Positions 26,576-35,476 are shown, counted from the stretch's first letter. The stretch is DNA of 64,000 nucleotides from an uncultured Aquabacterium sp. (GCF_913773725.1 NZ_CAJYGK010000061.1:1-64000); one strand, 5' to 3'. Notes: generated by a model from the sequence alone, not told the origin. Numbers and translations are program-made.

Positions 26576-28033
26576 TCACGCGACGTCGTCTGGAATACCG
26601 CCAAAGTGGGACTGAAAGGTCCGGGCCGTCATGCGCTCGGACAGGCTGGTGGTGGCCTTGGTCAGCCGCACCCGCATGAAGTGCGCCACAGTCTTTTCAC
26701 AGGGCTTCAGGTGCGCGTCCAGGTATGTGAACTCGGTCAGGTGGAACCTGTGGTGGAACCATCCCAGATACCAGAACCAGTCGGTGTAGTAGAGCCAGGA
26801 CGCCTCGTTCATCGCCCTGATGTGCGTCGGGTCCTGCCATGCAGTTCGAGCATGCTCGTAAGGCACCTCGATCTCCATCACGCCGCCGTCGCGCAGCAAT
26901 GTCAGGCAGTTCGTCATCAGGGTCGGCAGATCAGGAACGTGCTCGAGCACATTGTTGGCATACACCAGGTCGATCGACCCTGGCTCGAGGATGACCGGAC
27001 CCACGACCGGGCTCTGAAAAGACAGGGGCCATGCACAAGACTCGGCAAGGTTGAGCAGGACATCGGGCTCAGCACGCTCGAGAATGTCCACATTGAGCCA
27101 TCCCGGCCGATAGTCCTTGCCCGAGCCGATGTGCAGTCGCGTCGGACGCCAAGGCTCTGACGGCAACGACGACAGGTGCGCTTCGGCAAACGACTGCATG
27201 AAGACGAATGCATCCGCATACTCGTCAGTCAAGTCGTGCTCGGCAAAGAGAGACAACGCGGCCTGAACGCGATAAGGCAGCTCGGGGTCATTCAGCAGAC
27301 CTCGGATCGTCCGCCCCCAGTCGCCATCGTCCACCCAGAAGACCGACTGCTCGAACTGCGGAGGCGGACAAGTGGCCGCCGTTCGTTCGCTGACGAATCC
27401 TGCGCCCAAGGAGAGGCATTGAAATGCCCGCGCCTGCTCGAAGCGGGCGGCCTCATAGAAATGGCAGTTGAGCACCAGCTTGGATTGCTGGATCAACTCG
27501 TCGCGCTCTGGCCCGTAGACAGCACTGTCCACCAGGGTCACAGAGGTGCCGCCAGCTTCGATGGCATCGATGATCTTGCGTCGCCGCTCGTTCATGCTGC
27601 CAAGAAAGAGCACATCGATCGGGCGGTCACTGAACGCCAGGGCATCAGCCTTCAGGTAGGGCGCGTGACCGAAGCCGATGATCGGCACGTCGTCGACATG
27701 GCTGGTGTAATGCTTCGGGTTGCTCTGGTTGTAGTCGATCACTGCCGATGTCGCCAGCAGATCGAGGTAGCTCGACGGCAGGGAGGCGCCGTCAGGCCCC
27801 ATCTGTTCCAGGTTGAAGAAGACGCACGCATACCGCTTCCTGAGTTCTGGATCGAACCCCAGATGTGCACCGAAGATCACGTTCACAGCGTCGTGCCGCA
27901 GTCGGTTCTTCGACATGGTGACGTCGACCCCGAAGCGGCGGAACTGGTGGCGTAGGTACCTCGCCTGATCCAGGAAGCCGAGTGCGTGAACGTAGCCGAG
28001 CGGCTGGATGATGCAAAGATGAATGGAGCGCAT
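26576..28033 (-). CDS. Fusion of a CgeB-like glycosyltransferase domain and a SAM methyltransferase
   Basis: A 485-residue protein. Residues about 1-290 resemble the CgeB/spore-maturation type GT-B proteins (PIDVLFLGSMNERRRKIIDA, LVLNCHFYEAARFEQARAFQ, LSLGAGFVSE). Residues about 305-450 form a Methyltransf_11-type domain: RLHIGSGKDYRPGWLNVDIL as motif I and DLVYANNVLEHVPDLPTLM as motif IV. The start is ATG 28033; an upstream in-frame extension to 28090 lacks family similarity. Its likely role is transfer and methylation of a surface or flagellin glycan. The domain order is the reverse of the fusion at 20405-21799. Confidence 0.75.
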   Translation of the reverse strand: MRSIHLCIIQPLGYVHALGFLDQARYLRHQFRRFGVDVTMSKNRLRHDAVNVIFGAHLGFDPELRKRYACVFFNLEQMGPDGASLPSSYLDLLATSAVIDYNQSNPKHYTSHVDDVPIIGFGHAPYLKADALAFSDRPIDVLFLGSMNERRRKIIDAIEAGGTSVTLVDSAVYGPERDELIQQSKLVLNCHFYEAARFEQARAFQCLSLGAGFVSERTAATCPPPQFEQSVFWVDDGDWGRTIRGLLNDPELPYRVQAALSLFAEHDLTDEYADAFVFMQSFAEAHLSSLPSEPWRPTRLHIGSGKDYRPGWLNVDILERAEPDVLLNLAESCAWPLSFQSPVVGPVILEPGSIDLVYANNVLEHVPDLPTLMTNCLTLLRDGGVMEIEVPYEHARTAWQDPTHIRAMNEASWLYYTDWFWYLGWFHHRFHLTEFTYLDAHLKPCEKTVAHFMRVRLTKATTSLSERMTARTFQSHFGGIPDDVA

Positions 28034-28187
28034 GTGCGGGGCACCTTCCTGGCAGATGAACGAAAGCATGAGAAACCGATGCGCCCGCAAGCCGCGAGCA
28101 ACGCAGTCCCTTCGATGCTAGGCAAGGCAATCGCCGGTCAGTCGGCCGATATCACGCGGAGACGAGCCCCATTTGTCCAGGCACCCG

Positions 28188-30158
28188 TCACGTCAGATGG
28201 TCCGGCGCGAGGCCGGATCGGTGGCGATCGGCCATGCGTTCGAGAAGCGCCCCGAACTGCTGCGCATACTGAACGCTGTCGAACAAGGGCGCCGTACTGC
28301 GTGCTGCGACCAGCTTGTCCCGAAGTGAGGCCCTGAGCTGCGGCCCGTGGCAAAGGCGGAGCACCGCTTGTTCATACTCGCTGACCGACTCGCACACCAT
28401 GTCCGGCATGCCAACGTTATGCAGCAGACTGGCCGCAACCCTGGACGCGAAAGTCCGTCCTCGGTAGGTGACGACGGGTACGCCTGCCCACAGCGCATCA
28501 CTGACGGTTGTGTGCCCGTTGCAAGGCCAGGAATCCAGGAAGACATCGGCCAGTGCAAAGCGGCTGATGTGCTGTTCGAAAGAGACTTTCGGGGCAAACA
28601 CGAGTCTGCTCGGGTCGATGCCACGCCGCGATGCCTCGCTGCGAACTGCATCGGCCATAGAGTCGTTCCACGCAAGAAGCCACAGCACGGCTCGCGGCAC
28701 GGATTGCAGAATCCGGCACCAGCTGTCGAACACCTCGCCTGAGAGCTTGAACGGCTGATTGAAGCCACACAGCACGAGGGCGCCATCGGGAAGTCCGTGC
28801 TCCGACCTCGAGGTCACGCCTGGCAACGCCCGTCTGCGATCGTTGGGCTGATAGCACTGCGGCATGAGCGCGAGCTTCTCGGTGTAGTGCTGTGCCTCGC
28901 TGGCAGGCGAGGCAATCGCGTCGCCGATGAAGTAATCGATGTAGGTGGCACCAGTTGTGCCAGGGAAGGCGAGCCAGGTCACCTGTATCGGTGCCGGACG
29001 GTAGGCGAAGATCGCCAGCCGACTACCCGACGTGTGTCCCTTGACGTCGATCAGGATGTCGATCTGGTCCTCTCTGATCCGGCGTGCGGCCAGTGCATCG
29101 CCCACAAGCCGGAGATCGACGAAATGATCCGCCGCACGACGGATGCGAGCGTGCATGTCGTCATTGTCGATCGGCCCATGCGAGTACAGCGTGACTTCGA
29201 AGCGCTCCTTGTCCATGAGCTCCACCAGCTCTGCCATCAGGATGGAGGTTGCATGCTGGTGGAAGTCGGCGGAAACGAAGCCGATGCGGAGCTTTCCGCC
29301 CTGCCCCACCGGGGTATCCCGAGCGGGCAGCGGCTTCGCATGTCGCGCGATGAATCGGCTGCAGGCCTTCGCCCCAACCAGGGTCATCTGCGGGTCGGGG
29401 TCGAGCGTGGCGAGCGCGAACACGGAGACCCATGCCACCGCATCAGAAGGCAGATCGCGGAGATACGCACGCAGCGACTCGAGGTGCTGCTGCGCCTCAT
29501 CCCACTGACACAGCTCTCGCTCCGTCAGCGCGATCAGGCTGTGCAACGTCCCTGTGCCATTCTCATAGTCCAGCGCCAGTGCAGTCTTGAAGCACTCGAT
29601 TGCCTGCTGCTTGTTCCCGAGCTCATTGAGTGACACACCCAGCAGATAGTGAGACTGCGCGTGATCGACACGCACGCCGAGCGCCTGGAGGCACACCTGG
29701 ATGCACTCGGGGTATCGACGGGCGTTGAAGAGCGTCAGAGACAGGCCCTCGAGATAGTCCAGGTTGTGCAACTGCTGAGGCAGCTGCTCCAGCAAGCAAG
29801 CAGCCGCTGCAGCGGAGTCCCCTTGCTGGGCGAGACATTCACCGAGCAGGCTGCGAGCCAGGGCCTGCTCGGGGTCCTTGGCCAGCACGCCGCGGAGCAG
29901 CTCGACGGCCTCATCCAGCTGCGTCAGCTCGCGGTGCGCTCGAGCGAGGTTGATCGCGTAAAGCACGTCAGACGGAACAAGCTGGTGGGCCTTCTTGAAC
30001 CCGTTCAGCGCCGATTGCCAGTCGCCCTTCTTGCTCGCATGGCGAGCTTGCTCCCAATGCGCGTGAGCCGCCTTCAAGTTCCCGGAAGCCCGGCCGATAG
30101 AGGACATTGGCGTTGAGCGCATGTTGCGATGGGCATGAAGCCGAGTGTGATCCCGCAT
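28188..30158 (-). CDS. TPR/OGT-type (GT41, SPINDLY-like) glycosyltransferase, candidate flagellin glycosyltransferase
   Basis: A protein of up to 656 residues. About residues 20-240 are tetratricopeptide repeats (QSALNGFKKAHQLVPSDVLY and following); the rest is an O-GlcNAc-transferase-like catalytic region: LRIGFVSADFHQHATSILM, IDVKGHTSGSRLAIFAYRPA, PIQVTWLAFPGTTGATYIDY and VFLDSWPCNGHTTVSDALWA. Such TPR-OGT proteins glycosylate flagellin in some bacteria (for example FlmG of Caulobacter). It is divergent from the first flagellin gene, 309 bases apart. Three ATGs (30158, 30122, 30107) are possible and none has a clear ribosome site. Confidence 0.88.
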   Translation of the reverse strand: MRDHTRLHAHRNMRSTPMSSIGRASGNLKAAHAHWEQARHASKKGDWQSALNGFKKAHQLVPSDVLYAINLARAHRELTQLDEAVELLRGVLAKDPEQALARSLLGECLAQQGDSAAAAACLLEQLPQQLHNLDYLEGLSLTLFNARRYPECIQVCLQALGVRVDHAQSHYLLGVSLNELGNKQQAIECFKTALALDYENGTGTLHSLIALTERELCQWDEAQQHLESLRAYLRDLPSDAVAWVSVFALATLDPDPQMTLVGAKACSRFIARHAKPLPARDTPVGQGGKLRIGFVSADFHQHATSILMAELVELMDKERFEVTLYSHGPIDNDDMHARIRRAADHFVDLRLVGDALAARRIREDQIDILIDVKGHTSGSRLAIFAYRPAPIQVTWLAFPGTTGATYIDYFIGDAIASPASEAQHYTEKLALMPQCYQPNDRRRALPGVTSRSEHGLPDGALVLCGFNQPFKLSGEVFDSWCRILQSVPRAVLWLLAWNDSMADAVRSEASRRGIDPSRLVFAPKVSFEQHISRFALADVFLDSWPCNGHTTVSDALWAGVPVVTYRGRTFASRVAASLLHNVGMPDMVCESVSEYEQAVLRLCHGPQLRASLRDKLVAARSTAPLFDSVQYAQQFGALLERMADRHRSGLAPDHLT

Positions 30159-30257
30159 CAGTCTAGAGAAGGGTGGCGAGATTAATGCACGGATATGAAC
30201 GATCTTCCTGCAGCTCTTCGAGCGCTCCTCGACAAGAGGGTTGACTTTAAAAAAAAC

Positions 30258-30284
30258 TCAAGTCGAAACGCCAGGCTCCGATAA
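30258..30284 (+). promoter_or_regulatory. Sigma-28 (FliA) promoter of the first flagellin gene
   Basis: TCAAGTCG-N11-TCCGATAA closely matches the FliA consensus (TAAAGTTT-N11-GCCGATAA; TCAAG at -35 is common in other proteobacteria). It would start a leader of about 175 bases before the flagellin ATG. The 309-base gap between the OGT-type gene and this flagellin otherwise contains an AT-rich stretch at 30244-30262 and no further gene. Confidence 0.85.
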
Positions 30285-30467
30285 ACAAAGCAACGGCTCG
30301 AAGAACAAACGGGCACGTGGTCCGGTTAGCCGGCCGAAGCTTCTGGTGATTGCTCACACGGAGACAGCGGTTGACTAGCGTCGGGCAGGCACGCTGCGGT
30401 GCACACCGCAACACCTTCTTGTCGGCGCTTTTCGCCGGGTTTCTAGGACACTTTTTAGGAGCGCAAA

Positions 30468-31313
30468 ATGCCTTCGATCATCAACACCAACATCAACTCG
30501 CTGAATGCTCAGCGCAACATGTCCACTTCGCAGTCCTCGCTGGCAACGTCCATGCAGCGACTGTCGTCGGGTCTGCGCGTGAACTCCGCAAAGGACGACG
30601 CTGCCGGCCTGGCGATCGCCGAGCGGATGAACGCCCAGGTCCGTGGCATGAACGTGGCGCAACGCAACGCCAACGACGGCATCTCGATGGCGCAGACGGC
30701 TGAAGGCGCTCTGGGTAAGGTGGGCGACGCGCTGCAACGGATGCGTGAACTCGCGGTTCAGGCTCGCAACGCCACCAACGGCTCGTCCGACAAGGACTCC
30801 CTGAACAAGGAGTTCCAGGAACTGAGCAAGGAAATCACCCGCGTTCTGGGCGGCACCACCTTCAACGGCCAAGCCATCCTGGGTGGTGGTGCTGGTGCCA
30901 AGGACTTCCAGGTCGGCGCCAACACGACCACCGACGACGTGATCACCGTGACCACGACTAACATGACCAGCGATGCATCGATCACCGCGGTGACCGGCAG
31001 CACCTCGTCGATCGGTTCTGCCGCCACCTCGGCAAGCCTGAAGGTTGTCATCGACAACATCGACCAGGCCATCGACAAGGTGAACTCCGAGCGAGCCATG
31101 TACGGTGCGACGCAGTCTCGGTTTGACTCGGTGATCTCCAACCTGCAGGTCTCGGTCGAGAACCAGACTGCCGCTCGCAGCCGCATCATGGACGCCGACT
31201 TCGCCTCTGAAACGGCCAACCTGTCGCGGGCCCAGATCCTGCAGCAGGCCGGCAACGCGATGGTTGCCCAGGCGAACCAGCTGCCGCAGCAGGTCATGTC
31301 CCTCCTGCGCTGA
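30468..31313 (+). CDS. fliC: Flagellin 1
   Basis: A 281-residue flagellin, the filament subunit. The conserved N-terminal D0/D1 region (NTNINSLNAQRNMSTSQSSL, QRLSSGLRVNSAKDDAAGLA) and C-terminal region (NQTAARSRIMDADFASETAN, QILQQAGNAMVAQANQLPQQ) are intact; the surface domain between them is very short and Thr/Ser-rich (about residues 150-190), offering O-glycosylation sites. TAGGAG lies 9 bases before the ATG. It is preceded by a sigma-28 promoter and followed by a rho-independent terminator. Confidence 0.97.
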   Translation: MPSIINTNINSLNAQRNMSTSQSSLATSMQRLSSGLRVNSAKDDAAGLAIAERMNAQVRGMNVAQRNANDGISMAQTAEGALGKVGDALQRMRELAVQARNATNGSSDKDSLNKEFQELSKEITRVLGGTTFNGQAILGGGAGAKDFQVGANTTTDDVITVTTTNMTSDASITAVTGSTSSIGSAATSASLKVVIDNIDQAIDKVNSERAMYGATQSRFDSVISNLQVSVENQTAARSRIMDADFASETANLSRAQILQQAGNAMVAQANQLPQQVMSLLR

Positions 31314-31361
31314 TCTTGAACGGGGCGACCTGGTCGCCTCGGCAAGCACCCGCACTCGCAG

Positions 31362-31390
31362 AAGCCGCTCCAACCGGAGCGGCTTTTTCA
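31362..31390 (+). terminator. Rho-independent terminator after flagellin 1
   Basis: Perfect 10-bp stem AAGCCGCTCC / GGAGCGGCTT with a 4-base AACC loop and a T-rich tail. It makes flagellin 1 a monocistronic transcript and means flagellin 2 needs its own promoter or readthrough. Confidence 0.93.
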
Positions 31391-31565
31391 TTTCAGGCCC
31401 CACAGATCGCAAATGCAGGCATAGATCCCCCTTATTCCGCGCTTCGCCCCCCGCATGACGTCCGAATAATTCACTCACAGGTCAACGCTACAGATCGCAG
31501 GTTGGCCAGCAGCAACCCAAGGTCGGCGCTCATGCCGAACGCCGTCTGAATCATTAGGAGTGCTC

Positions 31566-32414
31566 ATGCCACAGACCATCAACACCAACCTGAATTCGCT
31601 CAACGCGCAGCGGAATCTGAACGGATCACAGATGTCTCTGTCTGTGTCCATGCAGCGACTGTCCTCCGGTTTGCGCGTGAACTCCGCCAAGGACGACGCG
31701 GCCGGTCTTGCCATCGCCGAGCGGATGAACTCCCAGATCAAGGGAATGAACGTCGCGGTTCGCAACGCCAACGACGGCATCTCGATGGCGCAAACAGCCG
31801 AAGGTGCTCTGGGCAAGGTCAGCGATGCGCTTCAACGCATGCGTGAACTGGCAGTCCAGGCGCGTAACGCGTCCAACGGTTCTTCCGACCGCGACTCGCT
31901 CGACAAGGAATTCCAGGAGCTGTCCAAGGAAATCAACCGGGTTCTGGGCGCCACCACCTTCAACGGCAAGGCGATTCTCGCGGGCGGAGCGGGCCAGCTC
32001 GACTTCCAGGTCGGCGCGAACACGACGTCCGACGACCTGATCTCGATCACGACGGTGAACATGCAGACGAACGCATCGATCACCGCCGTGACCACGACGG
32101 CTTCCAGCTCGATCGGCTCCACGGCCACAACGGCGTCACTCAAGACGGTGATCGACCAGATCGACGGTGCCATCGACAAGGTGAACCAGGAGCGTGCGGT
32201 TTACGGCGCCACGCAGTCCCGCTTTGACGCCATCATCTCGAACCTCCAGGTCTCGGCAGAAAACCAGACCGCAGCACGCAGCCGCATCATGGACGCCGAC
32301 TTCGCTGCAGAAACGGCCAACCTCTCGCGCGCGCAGATCCTGCAGCAGGCAGGCAACGCCATGATCGCTCAGGCGAACCAGTTGCCTCAGCAGGTGATGA
32401 AGCTTCTGGGATAA
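31566..32414 (+). CDS. Flagellin 2
   Basis: A 282-residue flagellin closely similar to flagellin 1 over its whole length (identical blocks such as QRLSSGLRVNSAKDDAAGLA and NQTAARSRIMDADFAAETAN), with most changes in the short Ser/Thr-rich middle (TASITAV-like to NASITAVTTTASSSIGSTAT). AGGAG lies 5 bases before ATG 31566; an in-frame GTG at 31560 lies inside that ribosome site and was rejected. No convincing sigma-28 box was found in the 150 bases upstream. It is probably a minor or alternative filament subunit. Confidence 0.95.
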   Translation: MPQTINTNLNSLNAQRNLNGSQMSLSVSMQRLSSGLRVNSAKDDAAGLAIAERMNSQIKGMNVAVRNANDGISMAQTAEGALGKVSDALQRMRELAVQARNASNGSSDRDSLDKEFQELSKEINRVLGATTFNGKAILAGGAGQLDFQVGANTTSDDLISITTVNMQTNASITAVTTTASSSIGSTATTASLKTVIDQIDGAIDKVNQERAVYGATQSRFDAIISNLQVSAENQTAARSRIMDADFAAETANLSRAQILQQAGNAMIAQANQLPQQVMKLLG

Positions 32415-32443
32415 GCGTACCGGCCTCCAGCGTGATGTGGGGC

Positions 32444-32471
32444 TCAAGGATGGGGCGACTCATGCCGATAC
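32444..32471 (+). promoter_or_regulatory. Sigma-28 promoter of fliD
   Basis: TCAAGGAT-N12-GCCGATAC, with TCAAG and GCCGATA both exact, about 84 bases before the fliD ATG. The core and spacing are the same as at the fliS promoter. Confidence 0.85.
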
Positions 32472-32554
32472 TCAATGACGTTTCAAAGAGCGCACCGTCC
32501 TCGAGGTCGAGGATGCGTGTGCTCCTGTGCTGATCTGGATCGAAGGGCATCCCC

Positions 32555-34006
32555 ATGGCTACGACATCTTCCATTTCCTCACTGGGCGTCGGCAGCGGTC
32601 TTGATGCGGAGAGCATCGTCACGAAACTGGTGGCGCTCGAGCGTCAGCCGATCGCGAACCTGAAGACCCAGGCCAGCAAGATCCAGACGAAGATATCGGA
32701 GTACGGGAAGATACAGTCCGCCCTGTCATCGTTCAAGGATGCGGCGGCCGCGCTGGCAACGCCCACCCTGTGGAACACGACGACAGCGGCATCGTCGGAC
32801 TCCAGCGTCGCGAGCGTCAGCACGGGCGACGGCGCGCTGGCCGGCACGTACAGTCTGTCTGTCAGCAAGCTGGCCAGCGTTCAATCGGTGGTCAGCAACA
32901 CGTCGATACGATCCACCTCAACGGTGGGCGCCGGGTCGCTTTCCATCGAGTTGGGCTCCTGGAGCTCCAGTACTCCCCCTGCATTCAGTGCACAGACCGG
33001 CAAGGCGGCAGTCCGGATCGATATCGCGTCTTCCGATACCCTCGACGATATCCGAAGCAAGATCAACAGCAGCGGTGCAGGTGTATCGGCGTCCATTGTT
33101 CAGGACGGGAGCGGCTCGAGGCTGGTCATCCAGTCCCGAGGTACCGGCGCCGCAAACGGATTCCGGATTCAGACGACCGATTCGCAACCCACCACACCGG
33201 GCTCGCCCGGCCTGTCGATGTTTGCGTACGATCCGGAATCGGGATCGTCTGGCACGACGCTGACACAGACGGCTTCGGACGCTTCGGCCACGATCAACGG
33301 GATCTCGGTCACCTCGGCGTCCAATGTGCTGACCAATGTCCTGACAGGCGTCACGTTGACGCTGAACAAGACAACAGGGCAGAACGCCATCAACATATCC
33401 GTTGCACAGGACAAGGACGCCATCTCCAAGGCCGTCAACACGTTCGCAACATCGTTCACGGCACTGGCCACGCTCATCAAGAACGACACGAAGTACGACG
33501 CCGGAACAAAGACAGGCGGCGTGCTGCAAGGTGAAGGCACCGCACTCAGCATCCAGTCTCAATTGCGGGCCATCCTGTCGGGTGGGACGGGCAGCGCATC
33601 GTCGTTCAAGAACCTGTCGAGCCTGGGCCTCGAGATGTCGTCGGCTGGAACGCTGACCGTCAATCAGACCAAGCTGTCGAGCGCGCTCAACAACACGGAC
33701 GAGATGAAGAAGGCGTTCGCCTACGCCTCTGGTGCAACCGACGCCGAAAATGGCATCGCGGTCAGGCTCCGGTCGCTGGTCGGCTCGTTCCTGGACTCGA
33801 ACGGCGCACTCGCGATCAAGACTGCAGGCCTCAACACAACGCTCAAGAACAACCAGAATCAGCAGGACCGATACGATCAGCGTGCAGACCTGTACGAGAA
33901 GCGCCTCAGAGCGCAGTACACGGCGCTGGATGAAAAAATGGCGAAGATCAGTGGTACGAGCAACTATGTGACGCAGATGATTAATTCACTGAATTCATCG
34001 AAGTGA
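32555..34006 (+). CDS. fliD: Flagellar filament cap protein FliD (HAP2)
   Basis: A 483-residue filament cap protein that guides flagellin folding at the filament tip. The N-terminal coiled-coil segment (SSLGVGSGLDAESIVTKLVA, LERQPIANLKTQASKIQTKI) and the C-terminal coiled coil (NQNQQDRYDQRADLYEKRLR, AQYTALDEKMAKISGTSNYV) are both present, with FliD_N (AGTYSLSVSKLASVQSVVS) and FliD_C domains between. Length is typical. It has its own sigma-28 promoter. Confidence 0.96.
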   Translation: MATTSSISSLGVGSGLDAESIVTKLVALERQPIANLKTQASKIQTKISEYGKIQSALSSFKDAAAALATPTLWNTTTAASSDSSVASVSTGDGALAGTYSLSVSKLASVQSVVSNTSIRSTSTVGAGSLSIELGSWSSSTPPAFSAQTGKAAVRIDIASSDTLDDIRSKINSSGAGVSASIVQDGSGSRLVIQSRGTGAANGFRIQTTDSQPTTPGSPGLSMFAYDPESGSSGTTLTQTASDASATINGISVTSASNVLTNVLTGVTLTLNKTTGQNAINISVAQDKDAISKAVNTFATSFTALATLIKNDTKYDAGTKTGGVLQGEGTALSIQSQLRAILSGGTGSASSFKNLSSLGLEMSSAGTLTVNQTKLSSALNNTDEMKKAFAYASGATDAENGIAVRLRSLVGSFLDSNGALAIKTAGLNTTLKNNQNQQDRYDQRADLYEKRLRAQYTALDEKMAKISGTSNYVTQMINSLNSSK

Positions 34007-34069
34007 TTGCACTTACTGGAAAACGCGCGTTTTAAGCCGCGATTCTTGCAATCTGTCACACGCAGGGGC

Positions 34070-34096
34070 TAAAGCCCGGTGCGGGAAGACCGAAAC
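34070..34096 (+). promoter_or_regulatory. Tentative sigma-28 promoter of the FliD-like gene
   Basis: TAAAGCCC-N11-ACCGAAAC: the -35 core TAAAG and CCGA of the -10 match at the right spacing, but the -10 is imperfect. Located about 66 bases before the gene. Confidence 0.4.
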
Positions 34097-34162
34097 AACC
34101 GTTGAGGATGCCTTGCTTCGGAAGGCGTCCATCTAGCCGTTTCGTCCCGCCTGGAGAACGCC

Positions 34163-35476
34163 ATGTCATCGGTGCAGTCAGCGGGCCTGGCCGGCGGCAT
34201 TGCGCTGCACCAGTCAGGCACGATATCCCGCTCCCCCATCGAGGGAGACACAGTCACGTCGGCTTCGACCCGGAGCCCGACCGTCGCGGTCTCGGCCTCT
34301 GGCCGTGAGCACGAGGCGGTGGCTGCAGCCCTTGAGTCGGCAATGAGGCTCATGGGTGAGGCCGTGTGGTCCGCCACCAAGGCCACCAGTGAGAGACCCG
34401 ACATCGTCGAGGCTGTGGCAGGAGCGAGAAGTACGCCCGGGATCTATTTGGTCAAGGTCGACAAGACAGCGACAGCACAGATGCTCGAAAGCCCGGTCTT
34501 CTCCGGCCTGGGCACCACTGTCGGCCTGGGCACGCTTAACCTCGACATCGGAACATGGGGCGGCTCCGATTCCGCGTTCGTGACGAACCCCAACTGGCCC
34601 AAGGCCGCGGTCTGGACGGGACCGAAGGACACGTCCCTGGAACGTGTGAGAGACAGGATCAATGCAGCCGGGGTTGGCGTGAGCGCCATGGTCGTCAGCG
34701 ACGCAAGCGGCTCCAGGCTCATCCTGAGAGCGTCCGCGACGGGCGGTGCAAACGGCTTCAAGGTCACGGCAACGCCAGACCCTCAGTCACCGGACATCCC
34801 GAATTCGGCTCGCATCGAGTTGAGTGAGCTGGCTTACTCGGATCCGCAATCAGGCCAAGGCATGAAGCTGCTACAGGCCGGCAGCGACGCCATGCTGCAG
34901 ATCAACGGCAGGTCCGTCACAACCAACAGCAACGTGGTCCATGATGATCTTTCGGACATCACATTCAGAGTGCACAAGCCCGACGCGGATGTGATCTCGA
35001 TTCGGGTGGAACCCGATCGAGAAGCCGCGGTGAAAGCAACAGCCTCATTGCTGGGTGCGGTCAATCATCTGACACGCATCTCGTCCGATCATGAATCGCC
35101 CCTGGATGCTGAGTCTCCACGAGAAAGCGTCGCGCCGCCACGCCAGGGCCTGATCAGACCCATTGCCGAATCCCTCAATGAGATCGGCGTCACGCAACGC
35201 ACGGACGGTATCCTGGAGCTGGATGCTCAGCGGCTGCGGGATCGCATGGAGCAGTCCCCTGATGCCGTCAACCGGCTGCTTGCTGGACCTGGCGGCCTTG
35301 CCGCAAGACTGGCTGCGGACTTGAGCCAGGCAAGCCAGTCGCTTCCGCGGATCCGGGATACGCCGCCGTCTCCAACACCCGCCGAAAGCCAGCCGGATCC
35401 GGCTCTTAGCCAAGCGGCAAGGTTGCGGCTGCTGGACGCGTATCAGACCAGCGAATCGGCTCAATACGGGGATTGA
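34163..35476 (+). CDS. FliD-like protein lacking the terminal coiled-coil domains
   Basis: A 437-residue protein clearly related to the central part of FliD. TPGIYLVKVDKTATAQMLES, VGLGTLNLDIGTWGGSDSAF, GVGVSAMVVSDASGSRLILR and GGANGFKVTATP align in order with the neighbouring FliD segments around residues 100-200, and LELDAQRLRDRMEQSPDAVN matches the FliD_C region. The N-terminal LGVGSGLD coiled-coil part and the C-terminal coiled coil that plug FliD into the filament are missing. It could be a decayed duplicate or a specialised accessory cap or secreted protein. Open frame and normal codon use suggest it is maintained. Confidence 0.75.
   Translation: MSSVQSAGLAGGIALHQSGTISRSPIEGDTVTSASTRSPTVAVSASGREHEAVAAALESAMRLMGEAVWSATKATSERPDIVEAVAGARSTPGIYLVKVDKTATAQMLESPVFSGLGTTVGLGTLNLDIGTWGGSDSAFVTNPNWPKAAVWTGPKDTSLERVRDRINAAGVGVSAMVVSDASGSRLILRASATGGANGFKVTATPDPQSPDIPNSARIELSELAYSDPQSGQGMKLLQAGSDAMLQINGRSVTTNSNVVHDDLSDITFRVHKPDADVISIRVEPDREAAVKATASLLGAVNHLTRISSDHESPLDAESPRESVAPPRQGLIRPIAESLNEIGVTQRTDGILELDAQRLRDRMEQSPDAVNRLLAGPGGLAARLAADLSQASQSLPRIRDTPPSPTPAESQPDPALSQAARLRLLDAYQTSESAQYGD

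Noticed and set aside
19269-30158. Sugar gene block as a prophage or integrative element
   Set aside because: No integrase, transposase, attachment repeats or tRNA at either edge; GC shift alone does not show a mobile element.
31440-31560. Sigma-28 promoter for flagellin 2
   Set aside because: Fragments such as GTCCGAATAA and ATGCCGAAC lack a matching TCAAG/TAAAG at proper spacing.
34020-34033. AAAACGCGCGTTTT palindrome after fliD as a terminator
   Set aside because: The stem can form only with almost no loop and lacks a G/C-rich core of useful length; too weak to call.
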